Part shown: piece by piece, positions 17,291 to 24,537 of the stretch | Layout: every line of letters begins with the position of its first letter | Position numbering within the stretch: position 1 is the stretch's first letter | Assembly (NCBI RefSeq): GCF_014395225.1 | Contig: NZ_CP060723.1 | Span: forward strand, 744,001 to 808,000 | Direction of reading: 5' to 3' | DNA length: 64,000 nucleotides | Source: Pedobacter roseus | GTDB lineage: Bacteria > Bacteroidota > Bacteroidia > Sphingobacteriales > Sphingobacteriaceae | The notes under the pieces: generated by a model | What the model was told of the DNA's origin: nothing | Database searches by the model: none | The model's input: the letters and a program-made list of their open reading frames with translations, nothing else | Program-made: the position numbers and the translations under genes

Positions 17291-17782
17291 ATGAAAAAGT
17301 TTACACTCTGCTTGAAAATATCCCTTGTTTCGGCTTTTTGTGTGTTTTTATACGCTTTTTCCGATCCCGAAACCCTCGAACAGTATGCAGGTTATCTGCA
17401 AAAATCTTTTACCGATCATTACGATTCCAGTCAGGAAAATGGCCAGGTAAAGCGTTATGAACTAAATGTTACCAACAATGGCTTTTGCCGTTACAAGCGT
17501 TATTTTAATAACGGTAAAACAGAGTATTTCGCATTTAAGCTGGCTAAATTTAAAGATATGGATTATTATGGAACTACCAATGCGGGTAAATTATATATCC
17601 ATACCAAAGGTGACGATGTAATTGTGCAGACATATAAAGATAGGGGAGGAGATGTAGACTCGATGGCCACGCAGATCATCATCCCGGTAAAAAATATGGA
17701 GGCTGAAGATTTAAACCAGATTAGGGATAACCTCGAAAAAATATGCGCCCAGCCCCAGCCTGTTAAAGCGCAGGAACAATAA
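17291..17782 (+). CDS. Exported protein of unknown function
   Basis: 163 residues with a signal peptide or N-terminal anchor (KISLVSAFCVFLYAFS, about 9-24). The mature part is small and charged, with Tyr-rich strands (FCRYKRYFNNGKTEYFAFKL, DYYGTTNAGKLYIHTKGDDV) and a C-terminal helix rich in Glu/Gln. No motif is recognised. It is divergent from the gene at 16761-17240, with a 50-bp gap between the starts that must hold both promoters. Confidence 0.65.
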   Translation: MKKFTLCLKISLVSAFCVFLYAFSDPETLEQYAGYLQKSFTDHYDSSQENGQVKRYELNVTNNGFCRYKRYFNNGKTEYFAFKLAKFKDMDYYGTTNAGKLYIHTKGDDVIVQTYKDRGGDVDSMATQIIIPVKNMEAEDLNQIRDNLEKICAQPQPVKAQEQ

Positions 17783-17876
17783 CATCTGTTTCATATTCAG
17801 TGTTATACTGGATAACTAAAATTTTGGGGATTGGGTTAAAACACTTATCTTAAGTCGTATTTTAAACAATCTCATC

Positions 17877-19514
17877 TTGAAACGTAGAAACTTTATTTAT
17901 TTAACTGGTGTAGGTGCTGCTGCGGCCATGCTTCCTGCCATTCCAGTTTTCGGGAAAGAGATTTCCCCCGAGCAGGCGCTAACCTATGTCGATCCTGCTG
18001 CAAAGAAAATTATGTCTGATGTAGCCCTGAATGCAGCGCGGTCAAAAGGTGCAACCTATACCGATGTGCGCGTGGGCAGGTACCTCAACCAATATGTGGT
18101 TACCCGCGAAGATAAGGTTCAGAATATTGTAAATACGGAATCTTATGGCATTGGCATCAGGGTAATTGCTAATGGGAGCTGGGGTTTCGCTGCCACAGAT
18201 AAAATGGACAAAGATAGCATTGCTAAGGCCGCAGAACTGGCCGTAACCATTGCCAAAGAAAATGCCCGTTTATTACGCGAACCCGTACAGCTGGCCCCTC
18301 AAAAAGGATACGGAGAAGTAAGCTGGAAGGCACCCATTGAGAAAAATACATTTGAAGTACCGGTAAAGGAAAAAGTAGACCTGTTGCTTGCTGTAAACGA
18401 TGCAGCCATGAAAGGCGGGGCAGACTACATTAACTCCATTCTGTTTGCCGTTAATGAGCAAAAATATTTTGCTTCTACCGATGGCTCTTATATCGATCAG
18501 GATATTCACAGGATATGGCCAACGTTTTTTATCACCAAAATTGATAAGGCAACAGGCAAGTTCGAAACCAGGAATGCATTAAGTGCACCTACGGGCAAGG
18601 GCTACGAATACCTGGACGCCAGACCGCAGGATAAAATACAAACGGCATCGGGTACGCTTTATAAAGGCAGGTACGATATGCTTGAGGATGCTAAACAGGC
18701 TGCCAGACAGGTAGGCGAAAAAATGAAAGCCAAAACGGTAGAGCCTGGTAAGTATGACCTGGTGTTAGATCCTTCGCACTTGTGGTTAACCATACACGAA
18801 TCATGCGGGCACCCTACAGAGCTCGACCGTGTATTGGGTTATGAGGCCAATTACGCAGGTACAAGCTTCCTTACTTTGGATAAATGGGAGTCTAAAAAAT
18901 TCAATTACGGTAGCAAAGAAGTAAATATTACGGCCGATAAAACAGAGGTAGGCTCGTTAGGCGCTGTGGGTTATGATGATGAAGGCGTTAAATGTGGAAA
19001 ATGGGATGTAATTAAAGATGGTATATTGGTAAATTATCAGGCCATCAGGGATCAGGCACATATTTTAGGACTAAAAAGCTCTCAGGGCTGCTGTTATGCC
19101 GATAACTGGAGCAGTGTTCAGTTTCAGCGTATGGCCAACATTTCCTTACAGCCGGGTAAAGCCAAACTCAGTATAGCCGACCAGATCAAAAATGTAGAAA
19201 AAGGAATTTACATCGTGGGTGATGGATCATTCTCTATTGATCAGCAGCGTTACAATTTTCAGTTCGGAGGTCAGCTCTATTACGAAATCAAAGATGGTAA
19301 AATTATAGGTATGCTTAAGGATGTTGCCTATCAGGCCAATACCCAGGAGTTCTGGAATTCGTGCGCAGCCATCTGCGATGAAAGCGACTACCGTTTAGGC
19401 GGTTCGTTTTTTGATGGCAAGGGGCAGCCGGGCCAGGTAAGTGCTGTATCGCATGGATCGGCAACTGCACGTTTTAATAAAGTTAATGTGATCAATACCG
19501 CTAGAAAAATCTGA
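17877..19514 (+). CDS. tldD: TldD-family metalloprotease with an export signal
   Basis: 545 residues starting at a TTG (TTGAAACGTAGAAAC), with no closer ATG. The N-terminus MKRRNFIYLTGVGAAAAMLP is twin-arginine-like (K-R-R-N-F, then a hydrophobic stretch), unlike the cytoplasmic E. coli enzyme. The protease motif HESCGH at 307-312 matches the TldD HExxxH zinc site, with PTELDR after it. The C-terminal part (CCYADNWSSVQFQRM, GDGSFSIDQQRYNFQFGG, GGSFFDGKGQPGQVSAVSHG) is typical of TldD. TldD works as a heterodimer with TldE/PmbA, whose gene follows 8 bp downstream. The E. coli pair degrades unfolded or modified peptides such as microcin B17 precursor and CcdA; the exported form here should act outside the cytoplasm. 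Confidence 0.9.
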   Translation: MKRRNFIYLTGVGAAAAMLPAIPVFGKEISPEQALTYVDPAAKKIMSDVALNAARSKGATYTDVRVGRYLNQYVVTREDKVQNIVNTESYGIGIRVIANGSWGFAATDKMDKDSIAKAAELAVTIAKENARLLREPVQLAPQKGYGEVSWKAPIEKNTFEVPVKEKVDLLLAVNDAAMKGGADYINSILFAVNEQKYFASTDGSYIDQDIHRIWPTFFITKIDKATGKFETRNALSAPTGKGYEYLDARPQDKIQTASGTLYKGRYDMLEDAKQAARQVGEKMKAKTVEPGKYDLVLDPSHLWLTIHESCGHPTELDRVLGYEANYAGTSFLTLDKWESKKFNYGSKEVNITADKTEVGSLGAVGYDDEGVKCGKWDVIKDGILVNYQAIRDQAHILGLKSSQGCCYADNWSSVQFQRMANISLQPGKAKLSIADQIKNVEKGIYIVGDGSFSIDQQRYNFQFGGQLYYEIKDGKIIGMLKDVAYQANTQEFWNSCAAICDESDYRLGGSFFDGKGQPGQVSAVSHGSATARFNKVNVINTARKI

Positions 19515-19522
19515 TAGAAATT

Positions 19523-20860
19523 ATGCCAATCTTAACAAAAGCAGAAGCAAAGGCACTTTTAACTAAAGTACTTGCTTACTCAAAAGCAGAACAATGCGAA
19601 GTAAACTTAAATTGCTCGGATAGTGGAAACTTAAGGTATGCCAGAAACGCGGTTTCTACCAGTGGTGGGATCAGTTCTAACAGCCTTGTAGTGAGTTCTG
19701 CCTTCGGAAAAAAACTGGGCACCGCTACCATAAATGAATTTGACGATGCTTCTTTAGAAAAAGTAGTACGCAGGGCAGAAGAACTTGCACAGCTGGCGCC
19801 AGAAAATCCTGAATTTATGCCTTTTCTCGGTCCACAGGAATACGGAGCTGAATCTCCAACCTTTTCTCCAGCTACTGCAGCCGTTACGCCAAAAGATAGG
19901 GCAGATGCGGTACAGGCCAGTTTAAAAGAGGCTATGGATGCAAAATTGAATGCTGCAGGTTTCTTGTCTAACAGCGTGGGTTGTTCGGCAATGATGAACA
20001 GTAAGGGCTTATTTGCTTACAATACCTCAACTGATGTGGCTTTTAATATTACCGTTAGAACCGACGATGGTAAAGGCTCGGGTTATGCCACAAGGGGATA
20101 TAATGATTTTAGTAAACTTAATGCAAAAGCCGATACAGCTATTGCTGCAAAAAAAGCAATGTCATCGTTAACGGCCAAAGCAATAGAACCTGGAAAATAC
20201 ACCGTTATTTTAGAGCCAACTGCGGTAGCTGTAATGCTCGAAAACTTATTCTATTCGCTCGATGCCAGGCAGGCTGATGAAGGCAGGAGTTTTATGAGCA
20301 AAACCGGTGGTAAAACCAAGGTTGGGGAGCAACTGGTAGATGAACGCGTCAATATTTACTCTGATCCATGGAATCCCGAATTGCCCACTGCTACATGGTC
20401 TGGTGATGGCAGGCCGCAGCAAAAGATAAACTGGGTAGAAAAAGGTGTGGTTAAAAATCTGTATAGCTCAAGGTATTGGGCGCAAAAAACCGGAATTAAA
20501 CCTATACCCACACCGGGCGGTATGATTATGCAGGGTGGAACCAAAAGTCTGGAAGAATTGATCAAAGGAACCGAAAAGGGCATTTTAGTAACCCGCTTGT
20601 GGTATATCCGTACGGTTGACCCGCAAACACTGTTGCTAACGGGTTTAACAAGGGACGGTACTTTTTATATCGAAAATGGTGAAATTAAATTTCCGGTGAA
20701 GAATTTCCGTTTTAATGAAAGTCCGATCATTATGTTAAATAATTTAGATGAAATTGGGATAACGGAGCGGACGGTAAGTGCCGAATCTGAAGCAAACTAC
20801 CTGCTGCCACCTTTAAGGATCAGGGATTTTACCTTTACTTCCTTATCTGATGCGGTGTAG
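19523..20860 (+). CDS. tldE: TldE/PmbA-family protein, partner of TldD
   Basis: 445 residues of the PmbA/TldE family: YSKAEQCEVNLNCSDSGNLR at the start, NSVGCSAMMNSKGLFAYNTS in the middle and RNLYSSRYWAQKTG-like and NFRFNESPIIMLNNLDEIG segments at the end. Unlike TldD it has no HExxxH zinc site, as expected of the non-catalytic partner. No export signal is seen at its N-terminus (MPILTKAEAKALLTKVLAYS), so it may be exported piggyback with TldD or stay cytoplasmic. Eight bases from the TldD stop, same operon; a perfect terminator follows. Confidence 0.88.
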   Translation: MPILTKAEAKALLTKVLAYSKAEQCEVNLNCSDSGNLRYARNAVSTSGGISSNSLVVSSAFGKKLGTATINEFDDASLEKVVRRAEELAQLAPENPEFMPFLGPQEYGAESPTFSPATAAVTPKDRADAVQASLKEAMDAKLNAAGFLSNSVGCSAMMNSKGLFAYNTSTDVAFNITVRTDDGKGSGYATRGYNDFSKLNAKADTAIAAKKAMSSLTAKAIEPGKYTVILEPTAVAVMLENLFYSLDARQADEGRSFMSKTGGKTKVGEQLVDERVNIYSDPWNPELPTATWSGDGRPQQKINWVEKGVVKNLYSSRYWAQKTGIKPIPTPGGMIMQGGTKSLEELIKGTEKGILVTRLWYIRTVDPQTLLLTGLTRDGTFYIENGEIKFPVKNFRFNESPIIMLNNLDEIGITERTVSAESEANYLLPPLRIRDFTFTSLSDAV

Positions 20861-20878
20861 AAGATAAAATAAAAAAAA

Positions 20879-20925
20879 ATGGCCTGAGTATAATTATGAT
20901 ACTCAGGCCATTTATATTTTTTTTA
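20879..20925 (+). terminator. Terminator between the TldD/E operon and the Fe-S module
   Basis: A 13-bp perfect stem (ATGGCCTGAGTAT at 20879-20891 with ATACTCAGGCCAT at 20899-20911) flanked by A and T runs on both sides, so it can end transcription from both directions. Confidence 0.88.
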
Positions 20926-20934
20926 AAAAAACTA

Positions 20935-21723
20935 CTAAAGTCCGTTTGCCCTTGCTGTAATTTCTGCAATATCCAGCACCTTTACTTCCTGCTCTTTATC
21001 TTTTAATTTAATGCCATCGCTCAGCATTGTCATACAGAATGGACAGCCCGCTGCAATTACCTGTGGGTTGGTTTCAAGTGCCTCATCAATACGCTCAACA
21101 TTGATGTCTTTATTTCCTTTTTCAGGTTCTTTAAACATCTGTGCACCGCCAGCGCCGCAGCATAAGCCATTGCTTTTGCAGCGTTTCATTTCTACCAGCT
21201 GGGCATCTAAAACCTCCAATGCTTTTCTTGGGGCTTCGTAAATTCCGTTTCCGCGGCCTAAATAACAAGGATCGTGATAAGTGATTTTTTTGCCTTTAAA
21301 ACTCTCGCCACCTTCAGCTTTTAACTTACCCTCATTAATCAAGTCCTGGATTAATTGGGTATGATGGATAACCTCGTAAGTGCCGCCCAAACCCGGATAT
21401 TCGTTTTTAATGGTATTGAAACAATGCGGACAGCCGGTTACGATTTTTTTAATGTTGTAAGCATTCAAAACTTCGATATTGGTCATGGCCTGCATCTGGA
21501 AAAGAAACTCATTCCCAGCACGCTTGGCCGGATCGCCGGTACAGCTTTCTTCGGTTCCCAATACCGCATATTTTATACCTACATGATGTAAGATTTTGCA
21601 GATGTCGCGGGTGATTTTCTGTGCCCTTTCATCGTAACTTCCTGCACATCCAACCCAAAATAATATTTCCGGTTCTTCACCTGCGGCCATTAGTTCGGCC
21701 ATTGTAGGGACTTTAAATTCCAT
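20935..21723 (-). CDS. Cysteine-rich CCG-domain Fe-S oxidoreductase subunit
   Basis: 262 residues with two CCG domains (heterodisulfide reductase HdrB/HdrD, GlpC or LutA type): the first around CAGSYDERAQ, EESCTGDP and GCPHCFNT, the second around HDPCYLGRGNG, SNGLCCGAGG and GCPFCMTML. The two C-x(n)-CC-x(n)-C-x2-C units bind a non-cubane 4Fe-4S cluster and are used in thiol/disulfide or flavoprotein-to-quinone electron transfer. The membrane partner is the next gene upstream on this strand (21839-23134), about 115 bp apart; together they look like a split form of ETF:menaquinone oxidoreductase-type proteins. Confidence 0.88.
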   Translation of the reverse strand: MEFKVPTMAELMAAGEEPEILFWVGCAGSYDERAQKITRDICKILHHVGIKYAVLGTEESCTGDPAKRAGNEFLFQMQAMTNIEVLNAYNIKKIVTGCPHCFNTIKNEYPGLGGTYEVIHHTQLIQDLINEGKLKAEGGESFKGKKITYHDPCYLGRGNGIYEAPRKALEVLDAQLVEMKRCKSNGLCCGAGGAQMFKEPEKGNKDINVERIDEALETNPQVIAAGCPFCMTMLSDGIKLKDKEQEVKVLDIAEITARANGL

Positions 21724-21838
21724 TTTTATCGATGTTGTTGGTTAATCGTTTAAATCGTTTAACTGGTTAATTGTATTGTTGAATTGCTCAATTGTTTTCA
21801 AGTCGTCCGACTTAGGACTTACGACTCGTGACTAAAGA

Positions 21839-23134
21839 CTAAGAACCTTCTGCCCAGTTAAAACGATCGGCTGGCGAGTATTTCCAGGGTGCCTGGTTAT
21901 TTTCTATATTTCCCAGCATCGCATTAATGCTTCCCGGGGCCTGCGATTCTTCCATTACAGCAAAACGGCGTAATTCCATGATAATCTGTAAAGGATCGAT
22001 ATTTACAGGGCAGGCTTCTACGCAGGCATTACAGCTGGTACAGGCCCAAATTTCTTCCCTGGTGATATAATCGTCTAATAAAGCTTTTCCATCCTGATGT
22101 TCTGCGCCGTGTTTATCAATGTTTTGCCCCACCTCGGTAATGCGGTCGCGGGTATCCATCATGATTTTCCGTGGCGACAGCAGTTTACCTGTAATATTTG
22201 CCGGACATACCGAAGTACAACGTCCACATTCGGTGCAGGTATAGGCATTCATCAGGTTTACCCAGCTTAAATCGGTCACATCTTTTGCGCCAAATTTACC
22301 AGGTTCGGTTTCAGCCGGAACAAATGAAGGATCAAGCATCGCTTTTACCTCATTGGTAACCGAAGCCATGTTGGTAAATTCGCCCTTAGGCTCCAGGTTG
22401 GAGAAATAAGTGTTTGGAAAGGCAAAAAGAATGTGAAAATGTTTTGAATAAGGCAGGTAGTTTAAAAAAGCCAGAATTCCGATAATATGGAACCACCAGC
22501 AGCTTCGCTCCACTATAACCAATGCACTTTCGGTTGAAGGAAGGATGTTCATTAAATACTGGCTCACCGGAAAAGCACCTGCATTAACATAATGGCTCGC
22601 GCCTAACAACTGGAGTTTAGCATCTGCTGCATTCATGAGCAGAAAAGCACTCATTAATAAAATTTCGGTAATCAGGATATAATTGGCATCTGATTTTGGC
22701 CAGCTTTTCATCTCTACACCACTGAAGCGTTTAAGCTTAAGGATATTTCTGCGGACCAGGAAAATGGCGCAGGAAACCCAAACGGTAAAGGCCAGGATTT
22801 CGAAAGAACCAATCAGAAAATTATAAAGTCCTCCTAAACCGTTAAAAATACGGTGGGTGCCGAATAATCCATCGATCATAATTTCGAGTACTTCGATGTT
22901 GATGATCACAAAGCCGATATAAACGAAAAAATGCAAAAAAGCCGGGATAGGACGGACCACCATTTTGGATTGACCAAATGCTACGCGGAGCATGGTCATT
23001 AATCTCTTTTGGGGCTGATCTTTGCGATCGACCGCTTTTCCTAACCGGATATTGCGAATTATTTTACGCAGGTTAACTGTAAACAGCGCAATTGCTGCAA
23101 GTGTAAGTACTAGAAAGAGGATCTGTGCCACCAT
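21839..23134 (-). CDS. Membrane Fe-S protein with nitrate-reductase-gamma-like domain
   Basis: 431 residues. The N-terminal half has five to six membrane helices (1-20, 70-95, 110-130, 155-175, 210-235) of the nitrate-reductase gamma or HdrE type, with candidate haem His residues (FLHFFVY, CWWFHIIG). The C-terminal cytoplasmic part carries two 4Fe-4S sites: CTECGRCTSVCP and CTSCNACVEACP. It should pass electrons from a soluble donor to the quinone pool together with the CCG protein encoded just downstream. The donor is unknown; ETF is a guess from family knowledge. Confidence 0.88.
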   Translation of the reverse strand: MVAQILFLVLTLAAIALFTVNLRKIIRNIRLGKAVDRKDQPQKRLMTMLRVAFGQSKMVVRPIPAFLHFFVYIGFVIINIEVLEIMIDGLFGTHRIFNGLGGLYNFLIGSFEILAFTVWVSCAIFLVRRNILKLKRFSGVEMKSWPKSDANYILITEILLMSAFLLMNAADAKLQLLGASHYVNAGAFPVSQYLMNILPSTESALVIVERSCWWFHIIGILAFLNYLPYSKHFHILFAFPNTYFSNLEPKGEFTNMASVTNEVKAMLDPSFVPAETEPGKFGAKDVTDLSWVNLMNAYTCTECGRCTSVCPANITGKLLSPRKIMMDTRDRITEVGQNIDKHGAEHQDGKALLDDYITREEIWACTSCNACVEACPVNIDPLQIIMELRRFAVMEESQAPGSINAMLGNIENNQAPWKYSPADRFNWAEGS

Positions 23135-23317
23135 GCAATATTAGATTGTTTACGCTAAATTAGGATATTAATATTTAAAATTTACTATGCATGCATAAAA
23201 AAAATAATAAAATTGTTTGTTTGTACTCATTCTAAGCAAGAATTAAGGTTAATTTATGGATTGATGAAAAATTAATTAATTGATAATCAGAGTGGCGCTG
23301 AAATATTTGAAAAAAAG

Positions 23318-23348
23318 TTTTGCTTTTGAAAAAAGAACACTACATTTG
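23318..23348 (+). promoter_or_regulatory. Promoter of the first tRNA-Phe
   Basis: TTTTG at 23318-23322 and TACATTTG at 23341-23348 (TAnnTTTG) with 18 bp between them; the tRNA begins 16 bases after the element. Confidence 0.75.
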
Positions 23349-23363
23349 CAATCCCAAACGGAT

Positions 23364-23436
23364 GGTGCCATAGCTCAGTCGGTAGAGCAAAGGACTGAAA
23401 ATCCTTGTGTCCCTGGTTCGAATCCAGGTGGCACCA
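23364..23436 (+). tRNA. tRNA-Phe (anticodon GAA)
   Basis: 73 bases form a full cloverleaf: acceptor GGTGCCA pairs with TGGCACC, discriminator A, D-arm AGCTCAGTCGGTAGAGC, anticodon loop CTGAAAA with anticodon GAA in GGACTGAAAATCC, and T-arm CTGGTTCGAATCCAG. The 3' CCA is not encoded (ACTT follows). A stem with T run at 23442-23472 is its terminator. Confidence 0.97.
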
Positions 23437-23441
23437 CTTCC

Positions 23442-23472
23442 AAAAGCCTTTCAGAAATGAGAGGCTTTTTTG
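23442..23472 (+). terminator. Terminator of the first tRNA-Phe
   Basis: An 11-bp stem AAAAGCCTTTC / GAGAGGCTTTT (one G-U pair) around the loop AGAAAT with a T run. Confidence 0.8.
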
Positions 23473-23694
23473 GTTTTATGGTCTTTTTATTGAAATTATT
23501 CAGCTTTTCGATAAATAATGTTAGTCCCATTATTTTTGTTTTTTAATTCCCTCAGTCAACTGAACGCATTTCAGTTCTGCCTCTTTGTTAAATCCGATAT
23601 TAAATAAAATTTAAAATATTTTTTACCTGCATCTTCTTGCTTATCAAAAAGATGAGGTTTTAAGGTACTATTTTGACGAAAAAAACTGAAATGC

Positions 23695-23728
23695 TTTTTT
23701 GGAATTGAGAAAAAGAACACTACATTTG
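23695..23728 (+). promoter_or_regulatory. Promoter of the second tRNA-Phe
   Basis: TTTTTTG at 23695-23701 and TACATTTG at 23721-23728 with 19 bp between. The -33 region differs from copy one while the -7 element lies in the duplicated unit. Confidence 0.75.
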
Positions 23729-23743
23729 CAATCCCAAACGGAT

Positions 23744-23816
23744 GGTGCCATAGCTCAGTCGGTAGAGCAAAGGACTGAAAATCCTTGTGTCCCTGGTTCG
23801 AATCCAGGTGGCACCA
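23744..23816 (+). tRNA. tRNA-Phe (anticodon GAA), second copy
   Basis: Same 73 bases as the copy at 23364-23436, with no difference seen. It has its own promoter upstream (23695-23728) and terminator at 23822-23852. Confidence 0.97.
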
Positions 23817-23821
23817 CTTCC

Positions 23822-23852
23822 AAAAGCCTTTCAGAAATGAGAGGCTTTTTTG
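23822..23852 (+). terminator. Terminator of the second tRNA-Phe
   Basis: Same 11-bp stem, AGAAAT loop and T run as the first copy. Confidence 0.8.
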
Positions 23853-23899
23853 GTTAACAGGCTTTTCCTTCGCAGCATAATCAGGTATATAGAATTTTG

Positions 23900-23995
23900 T
23901 ACCCGAACGGTTATATTTATATTGTTTTTAGGTTTAATTGTACCCTAAAGGGTATAAAAATATTATTTATTTTGTATATTGTACCCGAAAGGGTA
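23900..23995. promoter_or_regulatory. Three HipB-type operators with exact 41-bp spacing
   Basis: TACCCGAACGGTTA (23900-23913, imperfect), TACCCTAAAGGGTA (23941-23954) and TACCCGAAAGGGTA (23982-23995) share the inverted repeat TACCC-N4-GGGTA. Each is 41 bp from the next, four helical turns, so all lie on one face of the DNA. The last ends 7 bases before the hipB ATG. They are almost certainly the autoregulatory sites of the HipB-like protein. Confidence 0.82.
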
Positions 23996-24002
23996 TTATA
24001 AT

Positions 24003-24215
24003 ATGGATCCAATAGTAATGTTTATAAAAGCATCAAGAAAGAAAAAAGGATTATCACAAGAAGATCTGGCGTTTAAAGCTGGGGTTGGAATTCGTTTTCT
24101 CCGAGAATTAGAGAGAGGTAAAACGACTGTTCAACTGGATAAGGTAAACGATGTATTGAGCATGTTCGGCAAACAGTTAGGCGTTATAGATAAAGGAGCA
24201 GGGGATGGCGAATAA
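24003..24215 (+). CDS. hipB: HipB-like antitoxin / autorepressor (XRE family)
   Basis: 70 residues from the ATG at 24003; the frame is open further upstream but that part lies in the operator region. A compact XRE helix-turn-helix (FIKASRKKKGLSQEDLAFKA, GIRFLRELERGKTTVQLDKV, NDVLSMFGKQLGV) as in HipB. It should bind the TACCC-N4-GGGTA operators and repress the operon. First gene of three; its end overlaps the start of the HipS-like gene by 11 bp. Confidence 0.88.
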   Translation: MDPIVMFIKASRKKKGLSQEDLAFKAGVGIRFLRELERGKTTVQLDKVNDVLSMFGKQLGVIDKGAGDGE

Positions 24216-24537
24216 GGCCAGGGTTTTTTACGGAGAACGGCTAGCGGGGTATCTGGAAAGGAATGATCAGGGTTATAGCTACGCCTACGATAAAACCTAC
24301 CTGAAAAGTAGTGATTCAAAACCGATAAGTCAAACTTTGCCTTTAAGCAAATATCCTTACAACAGCCGTGTGCTTTTTTCTTTTTTTGATGGTTTGATAC
24401 CAGAAGGCTGGCTTTTAAATTTTGCGACCAAGCATTGGAAAATTAAGGGAACAGACCGGTTCGAATTATTGATTACACTTTGTAGAGATACTATAGGGGC
24501 AGTAACGGTATTGCCAGTGGAGGAAGAAAATGGCTAA
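24205..24537 (+). CDS. hipS: HipS-like protein (HipA N-terminal subdomain 1)
   Basis: 110 residues matching only the N-terminal subdomain of HipA: a beta-rich start (ARVFYGERLAGYLERNDQGY), then SQTLPLSKYPYNSRVLFSFFDGLIPEGWLLN and GAVTVLPV. In ordinary HipA this is fused to the kinase; here it is a separate gene, as in the three-part HipBST system of enteropathogenic E. coli, where HipS acts as the antitoxin. It starts within the end of hipB (after AAAGGAG at 24192-24198) and overlaps the kinase gene by 8 bp. Confidence 0.85.
   Translation: MANKARVFYGERLAGYLERNDQGYSYAYDKTYLKSSDSKPISQTLPLSKYPYNSRVLFSFFDGLIPEGWLLNFATKHWKIKGTDRFELLITLCRDTIGAVTVLPVEEENG

Larger units (their letters stand above)
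23330..23475 (+). repeat. First copy of a 146-bp duplication containing tRNA-Phe
   Basis: Bases 23330-23475 are repeated at 23710-23855 (offset 380). The duplicated unit holds the -7 promoter element, the whole tRNA-Phe gene and its terminator; the sequence between the copies (23476-23709) is unrelated. Confidence 0.85.
23437..23743. other. Gene-free spacer between the two tRNA-Phe copies
   Basis: About 300 bases with no convincing gene. It holds the terminator at 23442-23472, an AT-rich stretch and the promoter of the second tRNA copy. I see no mobile-element remnant or inverted repeat in it. Confidence 0.6.
23710..23855 (+). repeat. Second copy of the 146-bp tRNA-Phe duplication
   Basis: Identical by eye to 23330-23475, including the 3' terminator, then diverges after TTTTTTGGTT. 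Confidence 0.85.

Noticed and set aside
23280..23546. 88-codon ORF over the first tRNA-Phe
   Set aside because: It overlaps the whole tRNA gene; tRNA structure is certain, the ORF is a by-product.
23330..24003. Integrated mobile island at tRNA-Phe
   Set aside because: A duplicated tRNA before a toxin-antitoxin locus is suggestive, but there is no integrase, and the duplication covers promoter, tRNA and terminator instead of just a 3' att site.
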